Positions 24,428 through 30,743 of a stretch of DNA of 44,496 nt are shown here, in pieces (the first letter of the stretch is position 1; each line of letters opens with the position of its first letter). The stretch comes from Paraburkholderia graminis C4D1M (GTDB taxonomy: Bacteria > Pseudomonadota > Gammaproteobacteria > Burkholderiales > Burkholderiaceae), in NCBI RefSeq assembly GCF_000172415.1, contig NZ_ABLD01000035.1, forward strand, positions 1 through 44,496, in the 5' to 3' direction. The translations under genes were made by a program, and so were the position numbers. The notes under the pieces were generated by a model that was given only the letters and a program-made list of their open reading frames with translations, searched no databases and had not been told where the DNA came from.

Positions 24428-24449
24428 GACGCCGCGAACCGGCGGCGTC
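24428..24449 (-). terminator. GC-rich hairpin after the FucU-like gene
   Basis: A perfect 8-bp stem GACGCCGC/GCGGCGTC with a 6-base loop, 8 bases beyond the fucU-like stop codon. A second hairpin (TTGCCCGC/GCGGGCAA) is at 24329-24354. Neither has a T run, so this may be an mRNA-stabilising or Rho-dependent end. Confidence 0.35.
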
Positions 24450-24457
24450 GTGCACGA

Positions 24458-24919
24458 TCAACGGGGCGCGTCCGGCGCGAGCAGCACGCCTTTCGTAAAG
24501 ACGAAGCAGCCGTAGCCACGGTCTTCACCCGTCGCGATCACGCAATACGCTTTGCGCGCGCGCTCGTAAAACGCGAAGCGTTCGATGGATGCAAACGGCA
24601 CCTCGCGCCCCTCGGCGGCATTGACCTCGATCTGCGCCTCGCGCTGCACGGCCGGAATGGTATGCGGCTCGCCGACGACTTCCATCCGCGACGCCGGTTG
24701 CTCGATGAAGGTATCGAGCGGCAGCACGGAAAGCACGGCGCGAACCGCACGCGGCGCGCTCACGCCGTCCAGATGAAGCAGCTTGCCGAGCACCGTGGAA
24801 TGCGCGACCGAGTTGCCCGGAAAGTTCGCGTCGCAGATCACGAGTTCGTCGCCGTGGCCCATTGAGCGTAGTGCATGCAGGATGTCGGCGTTCAGCAGGG
24901 GATCGAGGTTCTTTAGCAC
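24458..24919 (-). CDS. fucU: RbsD/FucU-family sugar mutarotase
   Basis: 153 residues, the FucU length. These decameric enzymes interconvert alpha and beta anomers of fucose or related sugars. The N-terminus LKNLDPLLNADILHALRSMGHGDELVICDANFPG holds the catalytic-type His22 and Asp30. The C-terminus has the usual YERARKAYCVIATGEDRGYGCFVFTKGV. It starts with GTG at 24919 with GGAG 7 bases upstream; longer in-frame reading upstream is Arg-rich and unconserved. No fucose or ribose uptake or catabolic genes lie next to it, so its sugar is unknown; the symbol reflects family only. Confidence 0.88.
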   Translation of the reverse strand: MLKNLDPLLNADILHALRSMGHGDELVICDANFPGNSVAHSTVLGKLLHLDGVSAPRAVRAVLSVLPLDTFIEQPASRMEVVGEPHTIPAVQREAQIEVNAAEGREVPFASIERFAFYERARKAYCVIATGEDRGYGCFVFTKGVLLAPDAPR

Positions 24920-25028
24920 TGTGTCTCCATGCAAGTTGCTTGCGGTTATTCGAATGGATTGAATCGATTGCCTTGATCGCAATACGGCAAACGATTGTAG
25001 CAAGCAACGTCGCGCGCTTCGGAGAGAT

Positions 25029-25304
25029 TCAGTGCGCCGCGCAAGACGCGCCGGGCGCGCCGGACGCCCCACGCCTCTTGCCGCGGCAACGCCACCGCAA
25101 CCATCCGATGATCGCGAGCAGCATCAGCCCCGCGCCGCCGAGCACCGGTTCGCGCCAGCCGAGCAACGCGGTGAACATGAACGCGCGCGTGCCGGCGAGC
25201 AGCGCGAAGCCGGCGATCGCGCCGGAGAACGCGTCCATCGCGGCAGCGAATCGCGCGAACGTTCTGACGGGCGAACGAGTCGTGACGCCGGCGGGCTCGT
25301 GCAT
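25029..25304 (-). CDS. Small two-helix membrane protein of unknown function
   Basis: 91 residues. Two hydrophobic segments, at about 22-45 (AFSGAIAGFALLAGTRAFMFTALLGW) and 52-67 (VLGGAGLMLLAIIGWLRW), are followed by a basic, Cys-containing tail (RCRGKRRG...). The ATG at 25304 has GGAG 7 bases upstream and is preferred over an ATG 12 bases earlier. It lies 65 bases after the SnoaL-like gene on the same strand and is likely co-transcribed. No family recognised. Confidence 0.65.
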   Translation of the reverse strand: MHEPAGVTTRSPVRTFARFAAAMDAFSGAIAGFALLAGTRAFMFTALLGWREPVLGGAGLMLLAIIGWLRWRCRGKRRGASGAPGASCAAH

Positions 25305-25369
25305 GATGCTCTCCATGAAAGATGGGCGGTGGTGATTGGCGATGGCTAATTGCGATTGGGGGTGGCCGC

Positions 25370-25738
25370 TCAGGCGCCCGCTGGCACCTGGTCGAGGAAG
25401 CCGGTCACGGACTGAAGGCGCCCGTGCGCGTCGACCGTGCCGAAGTCGGAGCCCTTGACGATCGCATCGCCGGCGGGCGTCACGAGTTCCCACGAAAAGC
25501 GCAGGCGATTGCCGAAGCCGTCGACGTCGGTCGAGCGGCGAAACGTGTGACCGGCAAAGCGCTCCTGCACGGCCTGGATCATCGCGTCAATGCCGTCGTG
25601 GCACGCGCCGGTCATCAGCGGGTCGCGGTAGTCGGCGTCGCGAGCCCAGGTCGCGGCGATCAGTTCGCGGCGGCGCGCGCCGTCGGTCTCGTTCCATGCA
25701 TCGAAATAACGGTCGATCAGGTTGGTATGCGCGTTCAT
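25370..25738 (-). CDS. SnoaL/NTF2-like family protein
   Basis: 122 residues of cone-shaped alpha+beta barrel type. The start NLIDRYFDAWNETDGARRRELIAATWARDADYRDP is typical of the polyketide-cyclase-like SnoaL group, and the end (GRLQSVTGFLDQVP) matches its last strand. AGGAGTGGGAG lies directly before the ATG. Members bind small hydrophobic ligands or act as cyclases or isomerases, so no reaction can be named. A palindrome at 25834-25854 upstream matches one before the neighbouring XRE-type gene, suggesting this gene is its regulatory target. A perfect GCACGCG-GGT-CGCGTGC hairpin at 25775-25791 sits in its leader. Confidence 0.85.
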   Translation of the reverse strand: MNAHTNLIDRYFDAWNETDGARRRELIAATWARDADYRDPLMTGACHDGIDAMIQAVQERFAGHTFRRSTDVDGFGNRLRFSWELVTPAGDAIVKGSDFGTVDAHGRLQSVTGFLDQVPAGA

Positions 25739-25833
25739 CTCCCACTCCTATGGCGTGATAGAGCGCTACGCTCGGCACGCGGGTCGCGTGCGGCGGGCTC
25801 GGAGTGAAGATTCGCGGTTTGCGCGACGTCGGT

Positions 25834-25854
25834 CGATTACGTGGGAGGTAATCG
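25834..25854. promoter_or_regulatory. Palindromic operator candidate, SnoaL side
   Basis: CGATTAC, 7 bases, GTAATCG: perfect 7-bp arms. The same core (ATTAC-N7-GTAAT) recurs at 26189-26209. It lies 96 bases upstream of the SnoaL start codon. It is a likely dimer site for the XRE-type regulator. Confidence 0.68.
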
Positions 25855-25922
25855 GGGTGCTGCGGTGGGCGGGGCAATGTGGCGGCTGGGGTGGCGAGGC
25901 GGAGCCATGCGCTGCGAGAGGA

Positions 25923-26158
25923 GCAGCGAGGTGCGGCCACGCGCGGCGAGCGGCAGCGGGAGCGACGGGACGGGGACGGCCAGCGGTGGGACGGCCAGCG
26001 GCGAGGCGTAGCACTGCGCGGCGAGAGCGGAAGCGAGGCGCGGCCACGCGCGGCGGGCGGCAGCGAGGTGCGGCCACGCGCGGCGAGCGGCGACGCGAGC
26101 GACGGGGCGGCTAGCGGACGAGAGGGGCAGCGAGGTGCGGCTACACGCGGCGAGCGTC
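25923..26158 (+). repeat. Four copies of a 32-bp GC-rich repeat
   Basis: Copies start at 25923, 26030, 26060 and 26127. The consensus begins GCAGCGAGGTGCGGCCACGC and continues GCGGCGAGCGGC. The first and third are identical, the second differs at 3-4 positions and the fourth at 3. The spacing is irregular, with partial units (AGCGACGGG, GACGGCCAGCGG) between. No gene is supported in 25739-26241 (503 bases); open frames here only translate the repeat. Confidence 0.8.
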
Positions 26159-26188
26159 AAGCCACAAACGACCCGCGGCGAGCACCAC

Positions 26189-26209
26189 CCATTACCTCGC
26201 AAGTAATGG
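26189..26209. promoter_or_regulatory. Palindromic operator candidate, regulator side
   Basis: CCATTAC, 7 bases, GTAATGG: perfect 7-bp arms and the same ATTAC-N7-GTAAT core as at 25834-25854. It ends 32 bases before the regulator's ATG, overlapping where a -35 box would be if TATCAT at 26229-26234 is the -10. This suits autorepression. Confidence 0.68.
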
Positions 26210-26241
26210 ATTGCCGCGGCGCTTTGGCTATCATCGGTGGC

Positions 26242-27126
26242 ATGAACACACTTTCTCTTGCGCAAAGCGCCGCGTCGGCGCCGCCCACGGCTAGCCGCAG
26301 TGTCGGCGATCTGCTGCGTGAATGGCGGCAGCGTCGACGAATGAGTCAATTGCTGCTCGCCGCCGAAGCCGACATCTCGACGCGGCATCTGAGCTTCGTC
26401 GAATCCGGCCGCGCGACGCCGAGCCGCGAAATGGTGATGCACCTCGCCGAGCGCCTCGACGTGCCGCTGCGCGCGCGCAACGCGCTGCTGGTCGCCGCGG
26501 GATACGCGCCGCTGTTCCGCGAGCGTCCGCTGTCGGACCCGCAACTGAGCGCGGCGCGCGAGGCCGTCGAGCTGGTGCTGAAGGGCCACGAGCCGTATCC
26601 GGCGCTTGCCATCGACCGTCACTGGACGATCGTCGCCACCAACAATGCGCTCGCACCGCTGCTCGCGGGCGCGAGTCCCGAATTGCTGAAGCCGCCCGTC
26701 AACGCGTTGCGCCTGAGCCTGCATCCGGAGGGCATTGCGTCGTCGATCGTCAACTGGCACGCGTGGCGCGAGCACGTGCTCGCGCGGCTGCAACGGCAAA
26801 TCGACGTAAGCGCCGACGACACCCTCAGCGCGCTGCGCGACGAGCTGGCTGCTTACCCGAGCCCGCTAGGCGCCGCCGCGCCCGATGCCGCCGATAGCCC
26901 GCTCAACCAGATCGCCGTGCCGCTGCGGCTGCGCACGCCGCTTGGCGTGCTGTCGTTTTTCAGCACGACGACGGTGTTCGGCACGCCAGTGGACGTGACG
27001 CTTTCTGAACTCGCCATTGAGGCGTTCTTTCCGGCGGATCCGCAAACCGCGGCCGCACTGCGCGACTTCGCGGAGAAGCAGCGGGTGGAGGGCGCTGCGG
27101 GCAGGGAGACGGCTGCCGGCGCGTGA
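26242..27126 (+). CDS. XRE-type helix-turn-helix regulator with MmyB-like ligand-binding domain
   Basis: 294 residues. A five-helix XRE domain spans about 20-78 (VGDLLREWRQRRRMSQLLLAAEADISTRHLSFVESGRATPSREM). The MmyB-like domain spans about 105-275 (AIDRHWTIVATNNALAPLLAG; ending TPVDVTLSELAIEAFFPAD). Such proteins bind a hydrophobic small molecule and usually regulate an adjacent oxidoreductase or small enzyme gene. The ATG at 26242 has no well-spaced Shine-Dalgarno site, and TATCAT lies only 7 bases before it, so a leaderless transcript is possible. Divergent from the SnoaL gene, with matching palindromes on both sides of the intergenic region. Its stop codon lies 4 bases before a 38-unit octamer array. 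Confidence 0.9.
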   Translation: MNTLSLAQSAASAPPTASRSVGDLLREWRQRRRMSQLLLAAEADISTRHLSFVESGRATPSREMVMHLAERLDVPLRARNALLVAAGYAPLFRERPLSDPQLSAAREAVELVLKGHEPYPALAIDRHWTIVATNNALAPLLAGASPELLKPPVNALRLSLHPEGIASSIVNWHAWREHVLARLQRQIDVSADDTLSALRDELAAYPSPLGAAAPDAADSPLNQIAVPLRLRTPLGVLSFFSTTTVFGTPVDVTLSELAIEAFFPADPQTAAALRDFAEKQRVEGAAGRETAAGA

Positions 27127-27130
27127 AAGC

Positions 27131-27445
27131 GTGGTCGAGTGGTCGAGTGGCCGCGTGGCTGCGTGGCTGCGTGGCTGCGTGGTCGCGTGGTCGCGTGGTC
27201 GCGTGGTCGCGTGGTCGCGTGGTCGCGTGGTCGCGTGTCGCGTGTCGCGTGGTCGCGTGGTCGCGTGGTCGCGTGGTCGCGTGGTCGCGTGGTCGCGTGG
27301 CTGCGTGGTCGCGTGGTCGCGTGTCGCGTGTCGCGTGGTCGCGTGTCGCGTGTCGCGTGTCGCGTGGTCGCGTGGTCGCGTGGTCGCGTGGTCGCGTGGC
27401 TGCGTGGTCGCGTGGTCGCGTGGTCGTGCGTAGTCGCGTAGTCGC
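27131..27445 (+). repeat. Octanucleotide tandem array (GTGGTCGC)n, about 38 units
   Basis: Units can be read without a break from 27131 to 27427: 31 are 8 bases and 7 are 7 bases (GTGTCGC, one G lost). About 22 are exact GTGGTCGC. Variants are GTGGTCGA (two at the start), GTGGCTGC (five) and GTGGCCGC. It decays into TAGTCGCG units up to 27445. The 7-base units occur in runs of two, two, one and then three. Because 8 is not a multiple of 3 and the unit makes no stop, all six frames stay open through it. Confidence 0.97.
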
Positions 27446-27601
27446 TTATACGCGCGACGCAACGCCAGGCTGCCCGCAGGATCGGCGACGCCCTCTCACG
27501 CGTCGCCTGAAGCAGCGCCGCGAGGTTGCGGTCGGGATCGTGGAGTTGATTGCGGCCTGCGGGCTCAGCTCGTGGCCGCGAACAGGCGGGACCAGAACGC
27601 A

Positions 27602-27747
27602 TATGACAGCGCTCCGCTTAACCGACCGCATGCGGCGGCGCGACGCTCAATGGACCGCAGACGGCGGCGTTGCGCTCAACGGACCGCGTGTGGCAGCGCT
27701 CTGCTCAACCGCCCGCAGACGGCGGCGTAACGCTCGACGGACGGCAG
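27602..27747 (+). repeat. Degenerate 29-bp tandem repeat, about five units
   Basis: Units beginning near 27604, 27631, 27660, 27689 and 27719 share a pattern like CGGCGGCG..GCGCTCAACGGACCGCA. They are more diverged than the octamer array upstream. The rest of 27127-27952 (826 bases in all) shows no supported gene: 27446-27601 and 27748-27952 appear to be ordinary spacer, the latter containing the promoter region of the next gene. Confidence 0.7.
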
Positions 27748-27952
27748 CCAGCGCCCCGCCGAACCAACGCACATACGCTAGCGCCCCTCTCGACCGAGAC
27801 ACACACCCCGCGCCCCGCCCCTCTGCGCGAATCTCCCCCACGTGCTATCTTTTTCGATCCACTTTGCATGTGTCGACCCAGCGCGCTGAGCCTCCCGACG
27901 ACGTTCACGTCGCCAGCCGCCGCCGCGCCAAAGTCCGCCTACCGTACTCATC

Positions 27953-29176
27953 ATGTCCGATCTCTCCACTCCGCTTTCGCGCGCCCCGCGCCGCTTCGAC
28001 CTCAACCCAAAACCGCTTGCCGCGGCGCTGCTGCTGATCGCGCTCGGCGCCGTCTATCTGGCGCAGACGGTCAGCGGCCGCCAGGCCGCGCTCTATATAG
28101 TCGGCGCGCTGCTCGGCCTGTCGCTCTATCACGCGGCATTCGGCTTTACGTCGGCGTGGCGCGTATTTATCGCCGATGGCCGCGGCGCCGGCCTTCGCGC
28201 GCAGATGCTGATGCTCGCCGTCGGCGTCGTGCTGTTCTTCCCGGCGCTCGCGTCGGGCAGCCTGTTTGGGCATCCGGTTGTCGGTCTGGTCGCGCCCGCG
28301 GGCACGTCCGTGGTGGTCGGCGCGTTCATGTTCGGCGTCGGCATGCAGCTTGGCGGCGGTTGCGCGTCCGGCACGCTGTACACGGTCGGCGGCGGCAGCA
28401 CGCGAATGATCGTCACGCTCGCCGCGTTCGTCACCGGCTCGGTCGTGGCCACCGCGCATATGCCGTTCTGGACCGCGCTCCCGTCGCTCAAGCCGCTCTC
28501 GATGGTGACGACGCTCGGCGCAAGCAGCGCCATCGCGCTCAATCTGGCGATTTTCGCGGCCATCGCGGCGCTGACGGTGCTCGTCGAACGACGCCGGCAC
28601 GGAGGCCTCGTCAACGAGGCGGCACGCCCGCCGCGCGCGTCGCCGTGGCTGCAAGGGCCGTGGCCGCTGTTCGTCGGCGCGCTCGCCCTCGTGCTGCTCG
28701 ACTTCGCGACGCTCGCGCTGTCGGGCCGCCCGTGGGGCGTCACCTCGGCGTTCGCGCTGTGGGGCGCAAAGCTCTTCGCCGCGCTCGGGATAGACGTCGC
28801 GAGCTGGCCGTACTGGGCGACCCGCGCGAACGCGGGCGCGCTCGCAGCGCCTGTTACACACGACGTCACGACCGTGATGGACGTCGGCATCATTCTCGGC
28901 GCGATGGCCGCCGCCGCGCTCGCCGGGCGTTACGCGCCGGTCTGGAAAGTGCCGATGCGTTCGCTGATCGCGGCCGTGGTCGGCGGCCTGCTGCTGGGCT
29001 ACGGCGCGCGCCTCGCCTACGGCTGTAACATCGGCGCCTACTTCAGCGGCATCGTCTCCGGCAGCCTGCACGGCTGGCTGTGGCTCGTCGCGGCGTTTGC
29101 TGGCAACGTGCTCGGCACGCGCCTGCGGCCCGCGTTCGGCCTCGAAGTCGAACGGGTACGTCGCACCGGCTGCTGA
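27953..29176 (+). CDS. YeeE/YedE-family (TsuA-like) thiosulfate/sulfur transporter
   Basis: 407 residues with about ten membrane helices in two related halves. The family's conserved Cys motifs are present: GGGCASGTLYTVG with C137, and YGCNIGAYFSGI with C358. In characterised TsuA these cysteines relay thiosulfate across the membrane by hydrogen bonds. The length matches the full two-half transporter, not the split small-subunit type. The first 20 residues are cytoplasmic and basic. No TusA-like or rhodanese gene adjoins it; the sulfur-acquisition operon is 3 kb further on. No clear ribosome site precedes the ATG. Confidence 0.88.
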   Translation: MSDLSTPLSRAPRRFDLNPKPLAAALLLIALGAVYLAQTVSGRQAALYIVGALLGLSLYHAAFGFTSAWRVFIADGRGAGLRAQMLMLAVGVVLFFPALASGSLFGHPVVGLVAPAGTSVVVGAFMFGVGMQLGGGCASGTLYTVGGGSTRMIVTLAAFVTGSVVATAHMPFWTALPSLKPLSMVTTLGASSAIALNLAIFAAIAALTVLVERRRHGGLVNEAARPPRASPWLQGPWPLFVGALALVLLDFATLALSGRPWGVTSAFALWGAKLFAALGIDVASWPYWATRANAGALAAPVTHDVTTVMDVGIILGAMAAAALAGRYAPVWKVPMRSLIAAVVGGLLLGYGARLAYGCNIGAYFSGIVSGSLHGWLWLVAAFAGNVLGTRLRPAFGLEVERVRRTGC

Positions 29177-29190
29177 TTCTCACCGAGGAA

Positions 29191-29216
29191 GTTACAAAGT
29201 CGCCCTGGTTTGTAAC
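29191..29216. promoter_or_regulatory. Inverted repeat upstream of flhDC, distal
   Basis: GTTACAAA (29191-29198) and TTTGTAAC (29209-29216) form perfect 8-bp arms around 10 bases. A third half-site, GTTACAAC, follows at 29234-29241. It begins 14 bases after the transporter stop codon and lacks a T run, so it looks more like a protein-binding site than a terminator. Confidence 0.5.
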
Positions 29217-29519
29217 CGGGGCGGCAGCAGTCCGTTACAACTCTCTTCTGTCCCCAAAGCACGAAAAGCCGACGGTATTTATTACACATTTTGCTTCGGC
29301 TTTTCTCTTTCCCTTTCATTCAGACTTATTTACCGGTTGTGCGCACAACGATCGGCTGTTGCGCGGACGATACGCCCTCATCCCCGCCGCACAAGGGTTT
29401 TCATGGATCAGACCATTGCCGGCGCGGCCGCAAAAGCCGTGTAGCATCGCCTATTACAGGCCGGTGAAATTCTTACCGAAATTTGATGCATCTTTTTGAG
29501 ATATTTTTTCGAGAAGGGA

Positions 29520-29548
29520 TTGATTTCTTGTTTTGCCCTTCATACAAT
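29520..29548 (+). promoter_or_regulatory. Candidate sigma70 promoter of flhDC
   Basis: TTGATT (29520-29525), 17 bases, TACAAT (29543-29548): 4 of 6 and 5 of 6 consensus positions at ideal spacing. It lies in the AT-rich part of the 531-base gene-free leader (29177-29707). It predicts a start near 29555 and an untranslated leader of about 150 bases, in keeping with the long leaders known for flhDC. Confidence 0.55.
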
Positions 29549-29560
29549 TCGTCCCAAGCT

Positions 29561-29575
29561 GTTACGAAATGTAAC
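29561..29575. promoter_or_regulatory. Inverted repeat at the presumed flhDC transcription start
   Basis: GTTAC-GAAAT-GTAAC: perfect 5-bp arms. It uses the same GTTAC half-site as the distal repeat at 29191-29216 and sits just downstream of the predicted -10 box, a position that suits a repressor. Confidence 0.45.
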
Positions 29576-29707
29576 GCGATGTATCAAAAGGTCGCCATCT
29601 GTATCAACCGAGCGACCCGTAGCCGAAGGACAACGTTTTCGGCGAGGCACAAAAGAGATAACGGCAAAAAGCCGACTTAGTAATTCGGGGCTTCGGAAAC
29701 ACAGAAA

Positions 29708-30028
29708 ATGGACCGTAGCAGCGAGACGCTGGACTCAATCCGCGAGATTAACCTGTCGTACATCATGCTTGCGCAACGCATGTTGCGTGAGGACAAACCC
29801 GTCGGCATGTTCCGTCTGGGCTTGTCGTCGGAACTGGCCGATCTGCTTGCCGGGCTGTCGCTCGCGCAGATCGTCAAGCTGGCCTCTTCCGATCAGCTTT
29901 TGTGCTTCTTCCGCTTCAACGACCACTCGATGTTGTCGGCGTTGACGCAAACGACGAAGCACACCGCAGTTGCACCGACTCACGCGGCCATCCTGCTTGC
30001 AGGCCAGCCCGCCGAGCAATTTGCCTAA
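29708..30028 (+). CDS. flhD: Flagellar master regulator subunit FlhD
   Basis: 106 residues. With FlhC it forms the FlhD4C2 activator that turns on class II flagellar genes. INLSYIMLAQRMLREDKPVGMFRLGLSSELADLLAGLSLAQIVKLA (14-59) matches FlhD closely, and the conserved Cys66 (LLCFFRF) corresponds to the inter-subunit disulfide Cys65 of E. coli. The C-terminus (HAAILLAGQPAEQFA) is the betaproteobacterial type, shorter than in enterobacteria. GGAAAC lies about 10 bases before the ATG. The spacing to flhC is 13 bases. Confidence 0.95.
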   Translation: MDRSSETLDSIREINLSYIMLAQRMLREDKPVGMFRLGLSSELADLLAGLSLAQIVKLASSDQLLCFFRFNDHSMLSALTQTTKHTAVAPTHAAILLAGQPAEQFA

Positions 30029-30041
30029 TAGGGTGACTGCG

Positions 30042-30620
30042 ATGCTTAAGCGTAGCCTGACGGAAGACGCACAAGAAGTGTTTCGCGCCATCGCGCTGAT
30101 CGAACTGGGCGCACGCATGCAGGTGCTCGAGAGCGAGTTGACGCTCTCGCGCGATCGCATGATCCGCCTGTATCGTGAGGTGAAGGGCGTATCGCCGCCC
30201 AAGGGCATGCTGCCGTTCTCGGCGGACTGGTACATGACGTGGCTCGCGAACATTCACGCTTCGCTGTTCTACAACACGTACCTGTTCCTCAAGAACGAAG
30301 CGCGCTGCTCGCATCTCGACGCGCTGACGAAGGGATATCGGCTGTATCTCGAGCACTGCAAGCACAGCGAAACCGAACCGGTGCTGGACTTGACGCGCGC
30401 GTGGACGCTGGTGCGTTTCTTCGACGCCGACATTCTGCAACTGACGAAGTGCTGCCGTTGCACCGGCAAGTTCGTCGCGCACAAGCACGACTTGCAGCAC
30501 AACGTGGTGTGCGGCGCATGCCAGCCGCCGTCGCGTGCCGGCAAGACGAAGAAGGCCGCAGCGGCTCGCCAGGAAGCAATGGAAGCTGCGCAGGTCGCGC
30601 AGGTCGCTCAAGCCGCCTGA
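30042..30620 (+). CDS. flhC: Flagellar master regulator subunit FlhC
   Basis: 192 residues. It is the DNA-contacting subunit of FlhD4C2. The four zinc ligands align exactly in number with E. coli: C137 and C140 (TKCCRC), C157 and C160 (VVCGAC). The N-terminal helices (SLTEDAQEVFRAIALIELGARMQVLESELTLSRDRMIRLYREVKGVSPPKGMLPFS) are typical. The tail after 162 is Ala/Lys-rich and low in complexity. The start at 30042 has AGGG about 9 bases upstream; a GTG at 30033 is possible. A strong terminator 64 bases later isolates the pair: no motA/motB or che genes follow. Confidence 0.96.
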   Translation: MLKRSLTEDAQEVFRAIALIELGARMQVLESELTLSRDRMIRLYREVKGVSPPKGMLPFSADWYMTWLANIHASLFYNTYLFLKNEARCSHLDALTKGYRLYLEHCKHSETEPVLDLTRAWTLVRFFDADILQLTKCCRCTGKFVAHKHDLQHNVVCGACQPPSRAGKTKKAAAARQEAMEAAQVAQVAQAA

Positions 30621-30683
30621 GCCAGGCAACTCGTTGGACCCACGATGACGGCTGGTCCGCCCGATTCGTACCGAAGCCTCAAG

Positions 30684-30722
30684 AAAAAGTCCGCGCAGAA
30701 TAAATTCTGCGCGGACTTTTTT
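30684..30722. terminator. Bidirectional Rho-independent terminator between flhC and mntH
   Basis: A perfect 17-bp stem (AAAAAGTCCGCGCAGAA and its complement) with loop TAAA and T runs on both strands. It ends flhDC on the plus strand and mntH on the minus strand. Confidence 0.95.
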
Positions 30723-30743
30723 GTTTGGTGCCGCGCTGTTCTC

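Noticed and set aside
25879..26241. N-terminal extension of the XRE-type regulator from an upstream ATG
   Set aside because: The added 121 residues only translate the GC-rich repeat and the operator palindrome; the domain begins after 26242.
27131..27445. Octamer array as a CRISPR array
   Set aside because: Units are 7-8 bases with no spacers between them and there are no cas genes; it is a simple tandem repeat.
26853..27602. Long open frames through the repeat region (Arg/His/Thr/Pro-rich on minus, Trp/Ser/Arg/Gly-rich on plus)
   Set aside because: They are direct translations of a unit that has no stop in any frame; no ribosome site or conserved domain supports them.
29191..29216. Terminator of the YeeE/YedE gene
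   Set aside because: The stem is AT-containing with a 10-base loop and no following T run; the same half-site recurs near the flhDC promoter, which favours an operator.
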